Part shown: in pieces, positions 35,131 to 44,691 of the stretch
Layout of the letters: the number at the start of each line of letters is the position of its first letter
Position numbering within the stretch: position 1 is the stretch's first letter
Assembly (NCBI RefSeq): GCF_004217285.1
Contig: NZ_SHKS01000005.1
Coordinates: forward strand, 546,369 to 610,368
Direction of reading: 5' to 3'
From: Streptomyces sp. BK239
GTDB taxonomy: Bacteria; Actinomycetota; Actinomycetes; Streptomycetales; Streptomycetaceae
Length of the DNA stretch: 64,000 nt
The notes under the pieces: generated by a model
What the model was told of the DNA's origin: nothing
The model's input: only the letters and a program-made list of their open reading frames with translations
Databases searched by the model: none
Made by a program: the position numbers and the translations under genes

Positions 35131-35247
35131 CGCCGGTCGAAGCGGTTCCCCAGGCGGCGGCTGGGAACCCTGTGCATAGGCGCGCGCACAGCGGGTAGGG
35201 CTTGCTGCGTCGTCTCTCGCTCGCGAAGCCGTCGTCAGGAGTAGACC

Positions 35248-35622
35248 GTGCTGCAACCGCCGCATTCGTCCTTGCAGGTAGCCGCCGTACCGGCCCAGCG
35301 GGTGTCAGCGCGCGACAGGGACCAAGACGCTCCATGGCACACCGAGGCGGTGTGCCGGCGCGACGAGGCGGGGCTGTTCTTCGCCCCGTCGAAGGAGCCG
35401 ACCGCCGCCCGGCTCTCGCGCGAGGAGGCGGCCAAGCGGGTCTGCGCCCGGTGCCCCGTGATGGTGGAGTGCCGCGAGCACGCCCTGCTGCAGCCCGAGC
35501 CGTACGGCGTCTGGGGCGGCCTCACCGCCGCCGAACGCCGCGTGGTCCTGGCCCGGCGCCGCCGCCGCGACCTCGACCTGAAGGCGGCGCACACCACGGG
35601 CCGCATAGCCGCGGCAGGCTGA
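35248..35622 (+). CDS. wblI: WhiB-like iron-sulfur transcription factor (probably WblI)
   Basis: WhiB-family protein of 124 aa. Four Cys bind a 4Fe-4S cluster: VCRRDEAGLFF carries the first, then RVCARCPVMVEC carries the CxxCxxxxxC triad. The G(V/I)WGG turn (EPYGVWGGLTAAER) is followed by the basic helix RRRRRDLDLK. WhiB proteins act on transcription through the main sigma factor. The place between DUF1707 and glpX is, as I recall, where wblI lies in S. coelicolor; the symbol rests on that. GTG 35248 has CAGGAG 9 bases upstream. Confidence 0.85.
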   Translation: MLQPPHSSLQVAAVPAQRVSARDRDQDAPWHTEAVCRRDEAGLFFAPSKEPTAARLSREEAAKRVCARCPVMVECREHALLQPEPYGVWGGLTAAERRVVLARRRRRDLDLKAAHTTGRIAAAG

Positions 35623-35625
35623 CGC

Positions 35626-35663
35626 GGGAAGGGCGCCCCCTCCGCACAGGGGGCGCCCTTCCC
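35626..35663. terminator. 16-bp perfect hairpin, bidirectional terminator
   Basis: Perfect 16-bp arms (35626-35641, 35648-35663) with a 6-base loop just after the WhiB-like gene; transcription from glpX converges on it. Confidence 0.8.
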
Positions 35664-35721
35664 GGTCCCGGACCCGGCGGTTCTTCGTCGGGACGCGGAT
35701 CTCCTCGAACGGCCCGCGCGG

Positions 35722-36756
35722 CTACTTCGCGCGGTCGAAGTCGATCGCCGAGTACGCCCGCAGCTTGCTCAGCCGGTGCTCGGAGTCGATCCGCCGGACC
35801 GTGCCCGACTTGGAGCGCATCACGATCGAGTCGGTCGTGGCCGTCTCCGCCCGGTACCGCACCCCCCGCAGCAGCTCACCGTCGGTGATGCCGGTGGCGA
35901 CGAAGAACACGTTCTCGCCCTGGACGAGGTCCTCGGTCGTCAGCACCCGGTCCAGGTCGTGCCCGGCGTCGATCGCCCGCTGCCGCTCCTCGTCGTCCTT
36001 GGGCCACAGCTTGCCCTGGATGGTGCCGCCCAGGCACTTCACGGCACAGGCCGAGATGATGCCCTCGGGCGTCCCGCCCACGCCGAGCAGCAGGTCGATG
36101 CCGGTGCCCTCGCGCAGAGCCAGGATGGAGCCGGCCACGTCGCCGTCGGAGATCAGCTTGATGCGGGCCCCGGTCGCCCGGATCTCCTCTATGAGGCCCT
36201 GGTGCCGCGGCCGGTCCAGGATGACGACGGTGACGTCCTCGGGCGTGCCCCGCTTGGCCTTCGCGACCCGGCGGATGTTCACCGAGACCGGCGCGTCGAT
36301 GTCCACGAAGTCGGCGGCCTCGGGGCCGGTGACCAGTTTGTCCATGTAGAACACGGCGGACGGGTCGAACATGGCCCCGCGCTCGGTGGCGGCGAGGACG
36401 GCGATCGCGTTCGGCATGCCCTTGGCCGTGAGCGTGGTGCCGTCGATCGGGTCGACGGCGATGTCCACCTCGGGGCCGGTCCCGTCGCCGACGCGCTCGC
36501 CGTTGAAGAGCATCGGCGCCTCGTCCTTCTCGCCCTCGCCGATGACGACCACGCCGTTCATCGACACCGTGGAGACGAGGGTCCGCATGGCGCGTACCGC
36601 GGCGCCGTCGGCGCCGTTCTTGTCGCCGCGCCCCACCCAGCGGCCCGCGGCCATCGCGGCGGCTTCGGTCACGCGGACGAGTTCGAGGGCGAGGTTGCGG
36701 TCGGGCGCCTCGGAGGGAACGTCCAGCTCGGACGGGAGATGATGATGCTCGGTCAT
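35722..36756 (-). CDS. glpX: class II fructose-1,6-bisphosphatase
   Basis: GlpX-type fructose-1,6-bisphosphatase of 344 aa, the gluconeogenic phosphatase of actinobacteria. Metal-binding segments of the lithium-sensitive phosphatase fold are seen: VVIGEGEKDEAPM with the Glu pair and VDIAVDPIDGTTLTAKG with the DPxDGT motif. Also present are ITDGELLRGVRY and the LLLGVGGTPEGIISACAVKCLGG block. The start ATG 36756 (MTEHHHLPSEL) is natural for the family. The divergent DUF4245 gene begins 126 bases away. Confidence 0.95.
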   Translation of the reverse strand: MTEHHHLPSELDVPSEAPDRNLALELVRVTEAAAMAAGRWVGRGDKNGADGAAVRAMRTLVSTVSMNGVVVIGEGEKDEAPMLFNGERVGDGTGPEVDIAVDPIDGTTLTAKGMPNAIAVLAATERGAMFDPSAVFYMDKLVTGPEAADFVDIDAPVSVNIRRVAKAKRGTPEDVTVVILDRPRHQGLIEEIRATGARIKLISDGDVAGSILALREGTGIDLLLGVGGTPEGIISACAVKCLGGTIQGKLWPKDDEERQRAIDAGHDLDRVLTTEDLVQGENVFFVATGITDGELLRGVRYRAETATTDSIVMRSKSGTVRRIDSEHRLSKLRAYSAIDFDRAK

Positions 36757-36882
36757 CGGAGCGCACCTTTCTGATACGGCGACGGCCGTATGAGGGTTCG
36801 AAAGCTGACTCTATCGCCAGTCCGACAAAATGAGCAGGGGACCCCACGGATGAGCGGCCCGGGCACCTGCGACGATAGGGGC

Positions 36883-37407
36883 GTGGCAGGTAGGAAAGGC
36901 AAGACGCAGACGGTCCGGGACATGGTGCTCTCCCTGGGCCTGATCATGGTCGCCGGCTTGGTGATGTACATGTTCGTTCCGCACGACGACACCCCGCCCG
37001 AGACCAAGGCGGTCGACTACCGCGTGGAGCTCCTCACCGCCCGCCGCGCGGCCTCGTACCCGGTCGCGGCGCCCGAGGGGCTGCCGGCGACGTGGAAGGC
37101 GACGTCGGTGCGGTTCCGGGGCGACCAGTTCGACGCCTGGCACCTGGGCTTCCACACCCCGGACGGGGAGTACGTGCAGATTGAGCAGTCCACCGAGAAG
37201 CGCTCCACGTTCGTCGAGAAGGCGACGCAGAGCGCCCGCCGGACGGACAGGACGGAGCAGCTGGCGGGCCGGACCTGGGTCCGCTACGCCGACGGCCGCT
37301 ACAACGCGCTGGTGCAGGAAGCCGCGGACGGCTCGACGACCGTGGTGGCCGGCACCGCGTCGTGGGCCGGGCTGACACAGATGGCCCAGGCACTGAAGAC
37401 GGCGTGA
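36883..37407 (+). CDS. DUF4245 membrane-anchored protein
   Basis: Protein of 174 aa: a short basic N-terminus, one transmembrane helix (DMVLSLGLIMVAGLVMYMFV, about 13-33) and an extracytoplasmic domain with YPVAAPEGLPATWKATSVRF, YVQIEQST and LAGRTWVRYADGRYNALVQEA, the DUF4245 pattern of actinobacteria. Function unknown. GTG 36883 is favoured because GACGAT lies exactly 6 bases upstream, the spacing of a leaderless promoter. An ATG at 36850 would add 11 residues. Its last codons are the first unit of a decayed tandem repeat that continues past the stop. Confidence 0.75.
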   Translation: MAGRKGKTQTVRDMVLSLGLIMVAGLVMYMFVPHDDTPPETKAVDYRVELLTARRAASYPVAAPEGLPATWKATSVRFRGDQFDAWHLGFHTPDGEYVQIEQSTEKRSTFVEKATQSARRTDRTEQLAGRTWVRYADGRYNALVQEAADGSTTVVAGTASWAGLTQMAQALKTA

Positions 37408-37540
37408 GCTGCCCGGTGGCCCAAGCCCGACGCTGAAGGTGGCGTGAGCTGCCTGGTGGCCCGGCGCTGAAGCCGGCGAGCGGTCACGTGGCCCGGCGCT
37501 GAAGCCGGTGACCGGTCAGGTGGCCTAGGCGCTGCGGCGG
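37396..37540 (+). repeat. decayed tandem repeat derived from a gene 3' end
   Basis: Four imperfect units of about 32-40 bases. Each carries variants of GCGTGAGCTGCC-GGTGGCCC and ends in CGCTGAAG. The first unit starts in the last codons of the DUF4245 gene (CTGAAGACGGCGTGAGC) and the copies run on into the spacer. It looks like repeated slippage or local duplication of the gene's 3' end. Confidence 0.6.
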
Positions 37541-37581
37541 TGTGGGCTGCGGCGGCCGAGGCGCGCTGCCCCCGACGCGAA

Positions 37582-37614
37582 GCAGGCCCCCGGCGGTCAT
37601 CGCCGGGGGCCTGC
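37582..37614. terminator. hairpin between convergent DUF4245 and nitroreductase genes
   Basis: Perfect 14-bp arms GCAGGCCCCCGGCG and CGCCGGGGGCCTGC with a 5-base loop, 17 bases from the nitroreductase stop. Confidence 0.75.
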
Positions 37615-37630
37615 GTCATGCGGTTGCCGC

Positions 37631-38221
37631 TCAGACGGTGGTGACCACGTCGTCGTAGGCCAGGCGCGGGGAGCGCGGGTAGGACGCGTTCTCGGCCGGC
37701 TTGCCGATGTTGACGACCATCAGCGGGGTGTGGTCGTCGTCCAGGAACTCCTTGCGGACGCCCTCGAAGTCGAAGCCGGTCATCGGGCCGGCGGCGAGAC
37801 CCGCGGCGCGGACGCCGACGATGAAGTACGCGGCCTGGAGGGCGGCGTTCACCGTGGCGGAGCCCTCACGGGCGGTGCGCTCGGCGAAGAAGAGGTCCTT
37901 GGCCTGCGGGAACGCCGGGAACAGGGTCGGCAGCTCCTCGTGGAACTCGTTGTCGGCGGAGAGGATCGCGACCAGCGGCGCGGCGGCGGTCTTGGCCTGG
38001 TTGCCCTCGGCCATGTGCTGCACCAGGCGCTCACGGGCCTCGGGGGAGCGGACCAGGGTGATGCGCAGCGGGGTCTGGTTGAAGGCGGTCGGGCCGTACT
38101 TGACCAGGTCGTAGATCGCCTGCACCTGCTCGTCGGTGACCTGCTCGTCGGTGAACGCGTTGGCGGTGTGGGCCTCGCGGAACAGCAGGTCCTGGGCGGC
38201 GGGGTCAAGAACGAAAGACAT
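37631..38221 (-). CDS. nitroreductase-family (RutE-type) flavin reductase
   Basis: Flavin-dependent reductase of 196 aa in the malonic semialdehyde reductase/RutE subgroup: AQDLLFREAHTANAFTDEQV at the N-terminus, YDLVKYGPTAFNQTPLRI with the FMN-contacting Asn-Gln, and ALQAAYFIVGVRAAGLAAGPMTGFDF for the dimer and FMN phosphate site. The ATG at 38221 has GGAGGAAG just upstream; longer readings are unsupported. It stands alone, with no pyrimidine-degradation genes in view, so the substrate is open. Confidence 0.86.
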   Translation of the reverse strand: MSFVLDPAAQDLLFREAHTANAFTDEQVTDEQVQAIYDLVKYGPTAFNQTPLRITLVRSPEARERLVQHMAEGNQAKTAAAPLVAILSADNEFHEELPTLFPAFPQAKDLFFAERTAREGSATVNAALQAAYFIVGVRAAGLAAGPMTGFDFEGVRKEFLDDDHTPLMVVNIGKPAENASYPRSPRLAYDDVVTTV

Positions 38222-38407
38222 GCGGGAACTTCCTCCAATGCGCGTCCCGATCCGACGGCGCCGGACCGGCTGACAGGAAGACCGTACGCCAAAGAAGTTC
38301 AACGTTCAACAAGGCGGGGATGTGAGGGGGATGACGTGATCCACCTCACGGAGTGCTGGTGTGCGCGTGAGGCGTCACGGGCCACCCGGAGCCTCACGCG
38401 CCCTCCT

Positions 38408-38650
38408 TCAGGCGTCCCCGGAGGGGCTCCCGCCCCCCTCCCCGTCCTCCTCCTCGGCGAGCGCCGCGTCCAGCCGGGCCCGGGCGCCCTCCAGCCAGCG
38501 CCGGCACACCTTGGCCAGCTCCTCACCCCGCTCCCACAGGGCGAGGGACTCCTCCAGCGTCGTGCCCCCCGCCTCCAGGCGGCGCACCACCTCGATCAGC
38601 TCGTCGCGCGCCTGCTCGTATCCGAGCGCCTCGTCCGTCCTGCTCGTCAT
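38408..38650 (-). CDS. xseB: exodeoxyribonuclease VII small subunit
   Basis: Small subunit of exonuclease VII, 80 aa: ALGYEQARDELIEVVRRLEAGGTTLEESLALWERGEELAKVCRRWLEGAR (in pieces) is the full family pattern of a helical hairpin, followed by an acidic Gly-rich tail. It binds the large subunit in several copies. ATG 38650 overlaps the xseA stop by 4 bases (ATGA). Confidence 0.94.
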   Translation of the reverse strand: MTSRTDEALGYEQARDELIEVVRRLEAGGTTLEESLALWERGEELAKVCRRWLEGARARLDAALAEEEDGEGGGSPSGDA

Positions 38651-39870
38651 GCACCCGATCCCTGCTCGTCGACAATCACCATGAACTCGCCCTCGGCGAC
38701 CCGCGCCCGCAGCGGCTCCGCCGCCGCCACCTCCTCCGGCCCCCGGACCACATGCCCGTCGGCCTTCTGCAGCACGGCGTACCCCCGTTTCAGCGTCGCG
38801 GCCGGGGACAGCGCCACCACGCGCGCGTGCGTGTGCGTCAGCTCGGAGTCGGCGCGGTCCAGGAGGTGCCCCAGCGTGCGCCGCGACCGGTCGGTGAGCG
38901 AGGTGACGTGGTCCGCCCGCTCCTCGATCATCCGGTGCGGATCCTGTATCACGGGCCGCGCCAGCGCATGGGCGAGCCCCCGCTCCTCCCGCTCCACGAG
39001 CGCCTCCACGCACCGCCGCGCCCGGCCGCGCAGCATCCGCACCCGCTCCAGCTCCTCGCCCACGTCCGGCACGACCTTCTTCGCCGCGTCGGTCGGCGTC
39101 GAGGCCCGCAGGTCCGCCACATGGTCCAGCAGCGGATTGTCGGGCTCGTGCCCGATCGCCGACACCACCGGCGTGCGGCAGGCCGCGACCGCCCGGACCA
39201 GCTGCTCGTCGGAGAACGGCAGCAGGTCCTCCACGCTCCCGCCGCCCCGGGCGACGATGATCACGTCCACGTCGGGCATGGCGTCCAGCTCCTTCACCGC
39301 CTGCACGACCTGCGGCACCGCGTGCACCCCCTGCACCGCGACGTTGCGCACCTCGAAGCGGACGGCGGGCCAGCGGTGCCGGGCGTTCTCCAGCACGTCC
39401 CGCTCGGCGGCCGAGGCCCGCCCGCAGACCAGCCCGATCAGCTGCGGCAGGAACGGCAGGGGCTTCTTGCGCTCCCGGGCGAACAGCCCCTCCGCCCCCA
39501 GCGACTTCTTCAGCTGTTCGAGCCGCGCCAGCAGCTCCCCGACGCCCACCGGCCGGATCTCGACCGCCCGCAGCGACAGCTGCCCACGCGGCGCGTACCA
39601 CTCCGGCTTGGCGTGGACGACGACCCGCGCGCCCTCCCCGACGACGTCCGCGACCGCGTCGAAAGCCTGCCGGAAGCAGGTCACGCTCACGGAGACGTCG
39701 TACGACGGATCCCGCAGGGTGAGAAACACGACGCCCGCGCCCGGACGCCGCGACAACTGGGTGATCTGCCCCTCGACCCACACCGCGCCGAGCCGGTCGA
39801 TCCACCCCCCGATGAGCCGGGACACCTCGCCGACCGGCAGCGGGGCGTCCGCGGACGTGTTGACAGCCAT
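38647..39870 (-). CDS. xseA: exodeoxyribonuclease VII large subunit
   Basis: Large subunit of exonuclease VII, 407 aa, degrading single-stranded DNA from both ends. The N-terminal OB domain (about 15-110; GGWIDRLGAVWVEGQITQLSRRPGAGVVFLTLRD) is followed by the catalytic part with GEGARVVVHAKPEWYAPRGQLSL, PQLIGLVCGRASAAERDV, DVIIVARGGGSVEDLLPF and PVVSAIGHEPDNPL. At the end lies a helical region with a Gly-rich tail. A -10 box TACCCT on the minus strand lies 6 bases before the ATG at 39870, suggesting a leaderless message. Translation is coupled to xseB. Confidence 0.95.
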   Translation of the reverse strand: MAVNTSADAPLPVGEVSRLIGGWIDRLGAVWVEGQITQLSRRPGAGVVFLTLRDPSYDVSVSVTCFRQAFDAVADVVGEGARVVVHAKPEWYAPRGQLSLRAVEIRPVGVGELLARLEQLKKSLGAEGLFARERKKPLPFLPQLIGLVCGRASAAERDVLENARHRWPAVRFEVRNVAVQGVHAVPQVVQAVKELDAMPDVDVIIVARGGGSVEDLLPFSDEQLVRAVAACRTPVVSAIGHEPDNPLLDHVADLRASTPTDAAKKVVPDVGEELERVRMLRGRARRCVEALVEREERGLAHALARPVIQDPHRMIEERADHVTSLTDRSRRTLGHLLDRADSELTHTHARVVALSPAATLKRGYAVLQKADGHVVRGPEEVAAAEPLRARVAEGEFMVIVDEQGSGA

Positions 39871-39882
39871 GCGGCGAGGGTA
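39871..39882 (-). promoter_or_regulatory. -10 box of a leaderless promoter for xseAB
   Basis: On the minus strand TACCCT (39882-39877) precedes the xseA ATG by six bases; CTGAAA about 16 bases further upstream can serve as -35. No ribosome-binding site is present. Confidence 0.6.
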
Positions 39883-39997
39883 GTGGCCGCGACTGACATT
39901 TCAGCCCGTCGGCGTTCGAGGACGAGGCCCGTCGGGGCCGGAGCGGCGGCCTGGGGGCGGCAGCCCCCGGCCGCCATCGGTGGCCGGCACCCGGCCT

Positions 39998-40010
39998 TAC
40001 GATGGACCAC
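39998..40010 (+). promoter_or_regulatory. -10 box of a leaderless promoter for ispH
   Basis: TACGAT (39998-40003) followed by seven bases and the ATG at 40011. An earlier in-frame ATG at 40002 lies inside the hexamer, so 40011 is the likely start. Confidence 0.6.
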
Positions 40011-41039
40011 ATGACTGCTTCGCCTGGCCGCCGTGTCCTGCTCGCCGCCCCGAGGGGCTACTGCGCCGGTGTGGACCGCGCCGTGATCGCCGTCGAGAAA
40101 GCCCTGGAGCAGTACGGCGCCCCCGTCTACGTCCGCCACGAGATCGTCCACAACAAGTACGTCGTGCAGACCCTGGAGAAGAAGGGCGCGATCTTCGTCG
40201 AGCGGACGGAGGAGGTGCCCCCGGGCAACATCGTCATGTTCTCCGCCCACGGCGTGGCCCCCGTCGTCCACGACGAGGCCCGGCGCGGCCGCCTCGCCAC
40301 CATCGACGCCACCTGCCCCCTGGTCACCAAGGTCCACAAGGAAGCCGTCCGCTTCGCCGACGACGACTACGACATCCTGCTGATCGGGCACGAGGGCCAC
40401 GAGGAGGTCATCGGCACCTCCGGCGAGGCCCCCGACCACATCCAGCTCGTCGACGGCCCCGGCGACGTCGCGGGCGTCGAGGTCCGCGACCCCTCCAAGG
40501 TCGTCTGGCTGTCCCAGACCACGCTGAGCGTGGACGAGACCATGGAGACGGTGGACGCGCTCAAGGAGAAGTTCCCGCAGCTCATCTCCCCGCCCAGCGA
40601 CGACATCTGCTACGCCACGCAGAACCGTCAGCTCGCGGTGAAGCAGATGGGCGCCGAGGCGGAGCTGGTGATCGTCGTCGGGTCGCGCAACTCCTCCAAC
40701 TCCAAGCGGCTCGTCGAGGTCGCCAAGCTGGCCGGCGCGCGCGAGTCCTTCCTGGTGGACTTCGCGAGCGAGATCGAGGAGGCCTGGCTGGAGGGCGTCA
40801 CCACGGTCGGCGTCACCTCCGGCGCGTCCGTCCCCGAGGTCCTCGTCGAGGAGGTCCTCGCCTGGCTCGCCGAGCGCGGCTACGAGGACGTGGAACTGGT
40901 CAAGGCCGCCGACGAGCACATCACCTTCTCCCTGCCCAAGGAACTCCGCCGCGACCTGCGCGAGGAGGCGGCGGCACTGGTCGCCCAGCGCGGCGGCAGC
41001 GGTGCGGCGGGAGCGGACTCCCCGGCACCCGCTGAGTGA
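40011..41039 (+). CDS. ispH: 4-hydroxy-3-methylbut-2-enyl diphosphate reductase
   Basis: IspH/LytB of 342 aa, last enzyme of the MEP pathway, giving isopentenyl and dimethylallyl diphosphate. The three cluster Cys are in APRGYCAGVDRAV, DATCPLVTKVHKE and VGVTSGASVPE's preceding DDICYATQNRQLAV; conserved His residues appear in VRHEIVHNKYV and MFSAHGVAP. The start at ATG 40011 is chosen from the leaderless promoter spacing. It supplies precursors also used by the isoprenyl transferase at 9832. Confidence 0.95.
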   Translation: MTASPGRRVLLAAPRGYCAGVDRAVIAVEKALEQYGAPVYVRHEIVHNKYVVQTLEKKGAIFVERTEEVPPGNIVMFSAHGVAPVVHDEARRGRLATIDATCPLVTKVHKEAVRFADDDYDILLIGHEGHEEVIGTSGEAPDHIQLVDGPGDVAGVEVRDPSKVVWLSQTTLSVDETMETVDALKEKFPQLISPPSDDICYATQNRQLAVKQMGAEAELVIVVGSRNSSNSKRLVEVAKLAGARESFLVDFASEIEEAWLEGVTTVGVTSGASVPEVLVEEVLAWLAERGYEDVELVKAADEHITFSLPKELRRDLREEAAALVAQRGGSGAAGADSPAPAE

Positions 41040-41056
41040 CTGTCAGTCGGCCGTCG

Positions 41057-41068
41057 TAACGTGGAGCC
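41057..41068 (+). promoter_or_regulatory. -10 box of a leaderless promoter for ppgK
   Basis: TAACGT (41057-41062) lies exactly six bases before the ATG at 41069; no ribosome-binding site is seen. Confidence 0.55.
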
Positions 41069-41812
41069 ATGCAGATCTTCGGCGTGGACATCGGCGGATC
41101 CGGAATCAAGGGCGCCCCGGTGGACCTGGACAGGGGCGACCTGGCGGAGGAGCGCTTCAAGGTGCTCACCCCGCACCCGGCGACGCCCGACGGCGTGGCC
41201 GACGGCGTGAAGCAGGTCGTCGAGCACTACGGCTGGACGGGCCCGGTCGGCCTCACCTTCCCGGGTGTGGTCACCGGCGGATCCCACGTCCGCACGGCGG
41301 CCAACGTGGACAAGAACTGGATCGACACGGACGCGCGGGCCCTCTTCAGCGAGCGGCTCGGCGGCCTGCCGGTCACAGTGGTCAACGACGCGGACGCGGC
41401 GGGCGTCGCCGAGATCGCCTTCGGCGCCGGCCGCGACCGCAGCGGCACCGTGATCCTGCTGACCTTCGGCACGGGCATCGGCAGCGCCGTCTTCGTGGAC
41501 GGCGCACTCGTCCCCAACACCGAGCTGGGCCACCTCGAACTGAAGGGCCACGACGCGGAGAAGCGCGCCTCCAGCAAGGCCAAGGAGGACAACGACCTGA
41601 CGTGGGAGCACTGGGCCCACCGCGTGCAGAAGTACCTGGCGCACGTCGAGATGCTGTTCTCACCGGAACTCTTCATCATCGGCGGCGGCGTCAGCCGCAA
41701 GTCGGAGAAGTTCCTGCACTACATCGAGGGCATCAAGGCGGAGATCGTCCCGGCGCAGCTGCAGAACAACGCGGGGATCGTGGGCGCGGCGATGCACGCC
41801 GCCAAGCACTGA
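41069..41812 (+). CDS. ppgK: polyphosphate glucokinase
   Basis: ROK-family glucokinase of 247 aa using polyphosphate (and often ATP) to phosphorylate glucose. The phosphate-binding loop is FGVDIGGSGIKGAPVDL at the N-terminus. The polyphosphate glucokinase signature is visible as LTFGTGIGSAVFVDGALVPNTELGHLEL, and the Lys/Asp-rich KRASSKAKEDNDLTWEHW helix is typical of the strict PpgK group. Length and motifs fit the actinobacterial enzyme well. Confidence 0.94.
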   Translation: MQIFGVDIGGSGIKGAPVDLDRGDLAEERFKVLTPHPATPDGVADGVKQVVEHYGWTGPVGLTFPGVVTGGSHVRTAANVDKNWIDTDARALFSERLGGLPVTVVNDADAAGVAEIAFGAGRDRSGTVILLTFGTGIGSAVFVDGALVPNTELGHLELKGHDAEKRASSKAKEDNDLTWEHWAHRVQKYLAHVEMLFSPELFIIGGGVSRKSEKFLHYIEGIKAEIVPAQLQNNAGIVGAAMHAAKH

Positions 41813-41862
41813 CAGGACGGGGCGGGAGGGATTCTCCCCGCCCGCCCCGCCTCCCCTTCGGG

Positions 41863-42537
41863 CTACCGCCTGCCACCGCCCCGCACAGCCCTCTGCCGCA
41901 GGGCGGCCCTGCGGCGGCGGGCCATCCGCGCCAGGCCCCGGCCCAGCGCCACCAGCCCCGCCACCAGCGTCCCGCTGTACAGCCAGCCGACCTGCGTGCC
42001 CAGGGCGGTGAACAGACTCATCAGCCGATGCCCGATCCCGTCCCCCGCCTCGGTCATCGGCAGCAGCCCCAGCGTGTAGGCGATCGGTACGACGACCGGC
42101 GCCGCCACCAGTTCCGTCCCGCTCACCCAGAGGCCGGCCAGCACACAGAGGGGCAGGAACAGCACGCCGTACACCGTCGGCGAGGCCCCGAACAGCAGCT
42201 CGTCGACCCACCCCAGCGCGAGCGCCGTCCCCCCGAAGAGGAGACCGGCCCCGAGCCCGGTGAGCCGGGGGTTCGGCAGACGCCGTACGGGCGACGCGGC
42301 GGGCGGAGCGGCCGGCGCGGGCCTGGCGCCGCCGAGCGGCCGCCGGCGGACGGCGTCGTAGCCGCGCCCGGCCGGCCCGTTGCCCCGCACGGGCCGCCCG
42401 GCGCCCCCCGGGCCCTTGCCTCTCTCCCCGCCCCGGCCTCCACCACCACTGCCCCCGTGCCGCCCCACCTGCAGCGGGACGGGTGGGGTGCGGCCTCGCG
42501 GGGTGCTCTGCCGTGGGCGCGTCCTGTGGTGCTCCAT
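41863..42537 (-). CDS. DUF6542-type membrane protein
   Basis: Protein of 224 aa with a low-complexity Arg/Gly-rich cytoplasmic N-terminus (about 85 residues) and four hydrophobic segments (about 88-110, 115-150, 155-180 and 180-200), ending in a strongly basic tail LARMARRRRAALRQRAVRG. I recognise the pattern of the Streptomyces DUF6542 proteins next to ychF; nothing is known of the function. ATG 42537 begins the protein and the promoter must lie in the 184-base gap shared with divergent ychF. Confidence 0.62.
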   Translation of the reverse strand: MEHHRTRPRQSTPRGRTPPVPLQVGRHGGSGGGGRGGERGKGPGGAGRPVRGNGPAGRGYDAVRRRPLGGARPAPAAPPAASPVRRLPNPRLTGLGAGLLFGGTALALGWVDELLFGASPTVYGVLFLPLCVLAGLWVSGTELVAAPVVVPIAYTLGLLPMTEAGDGIGHRLMSLFTALGTQVGWLYSGTLVAGLVALGRGLARMARRRRAALRQRAVRGGGRR

Positions 42538-42721
42538 CGGACCAACTTAGGTCGGTTAATGTGCCGAATCGGGCCCGGGACACGCCGGGGGACGGGCCCC
42601 GGGACTGCGTTCGAGAGGCCAGCGGGGCCGGTCCCGTGCACGCCGTAAACTGGTGGATCGGCCAGCCCGCTGGCCCCTGGCCGTCTGGCCCCCTGGCCCT
42701 CTGACTACGGGAAGTCGCAAC

Positions 42722-43810
<1,089 letters not shown>

Positions 43811-43858
43811 TGGCTGACGTATCACCACGTCGCTGATCTGGCAGACATGCAGATCAGA

Positions 43859-43898
43859 GAGGGTCCGGCTCTTCGGGGTCGGGCCCTTGGTTTTTTCC
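43859..43898 (+). terminator. Rho-independent terminator at the left end of the island
   Basis: AGGGTCCGGC and GTCGGGCCCT pair with two wobble positions around a short loop, followed by TTGGTTTTTTC. A second small dyad, CTGATCTG/CAGATCAG (43833-43857), lies just before it. It would stop ychF transcription entering the island. Confidence 0.7.
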
Positions 43899-43977
43899 CG
43901 TGCCGGGATTTGCGCGAGCTGGGCACAGGCCGAGCTGTGAAGGTGGTGCGGGCGTGGCGCTTTTCCTACTCGTTTGA

Positions 43978-43989
43978 CACAATCGGGGC
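43978..43989 (+). promoter_or_regulatory. -10-like box of a leaderless promoter for the antitoxin
   Basis: CACAAT (43978-43983) lies six bases before the ATG at 43990; no ribosome-binding site is visible. Confidence 0.4.
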
Positions 43990-44274
43990 ATGGCTGAGAC
44001 GACGTACAGCATCGGGGAAGGCCCGGCGACGCGGGTGAGCCTGTCGCTGCCGGAGGGGACGGCGGAGGCGATCCGGGCGCGAGTGGGGAAGCGGGAGTTC
44101 TCCGCGTTCATCGCCGAGGCGGTCGAGCGTGAGTTGCGCGGGCAGGTCCTGGACGAGTACCTGGCGGACTACGAGAGCCGCAGGGGGCCGGTCTCCGAGC
44201 CGGCTCGTCAGCGGGCGCGGCAGGTCTTTGACGAGGTGTTCGCCGAGGAGGCCGAGTGGCCCGCCGCAGGCTGA
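43990..44274 (+). CDS. antitoxin of a PIN toxin-antitoxin pair
   Basis: Protein of 94 aa. The N-terminal half is a ribbon-helix-helix type DNA-binding element (RVSLSLPEGTAEAIRARVGKREFSAFIAEAVEREL), followed by a helical, acidic C-terminal part (QVLDEYLADYESRRGP, QVFDEVFAEEAE) that would wrap and block the toxin. The antitoxin gene precedes and overlaps the toxin gene by 19 bases, the typical order. It is the first gene inside the ychF island and probably stabilises it. Confidence 0.8.
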   Translation: MAETTYSIGEGPATRVSLSLPEGTAEAIRARVGKREFSAFIAEAVERELRGQVLDEYLADYESRRGPVSEPARQRARQVFDEVFAEEAEWPAAG

Positions 44275-44675
44275 GTCGCGAGGGGACGCTCGTCCTGGAC
44301 AGCGAAGGGCTCTCGAAGCTGTTCGCCGATGACGAGCAGGTGGTGGCTCTGATCGCTGAGGCGCGCTCGCGCGGCATGGAGGTCGTGATCAGTGCGCTCA
44401 CCATCATCGAGGCCGTCCATGCCCGTACGAACGAGTCCCGCCTGAACTGGGTGCTTTCCGGGCTGCGGGTCGTCCCGGTCGGTGACGAAGAGGCAAGGGC
44501 GGCCTCGAAGCTGCTGATGAATGCCGGGTTGCACGGACACAAGTACGCGATCGACGCGGCCGTCGCCGAGGCCGCGCTGCGACAGCACCGCCCCGTGGTC
44601 ATGCTGACTTCCGATATTGACGACATGACCAAGCTGTGCGGCGAGCGGGTCCGGCTTGTGGCGGTTGCGGTGTGA
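44256..44675 (+). CDS. PIN-domain ribonuclease toxin
   Basis: PIN-domain protein of 139 aa, VapC-like. Acidic residues of the metal site appear as VLDSEGLSKL (about residue 15, with Ser-Glu after the Asp), a Glu in SALTIIEAVHA and the terminal pair in YAIDAAVAEAAL and LTSDIDDMTKL. It cleaves RNA when free of antitoxin. GTG 44256 overlaps the antitoxin's 3' end. It could equally be read from slightly later Leu/Val codons, but this start keeps the first beta strand intact. Confidence 0.82.
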   Translation: MARRRLSREGTLVLDSEGLSKLFADDEQVVALIAEARSRGMEVVISALTIIEAVHARTNESRLNWVLSGLRVVPVGDEEARAASKLLMNAGLHGHKYAIDAAVAEAALRQHRPVVMLTSDIDDMTKLCGERVRLVAVAV

Positions 44676-44691
44676 TTTCCCCTGGTCCGGC

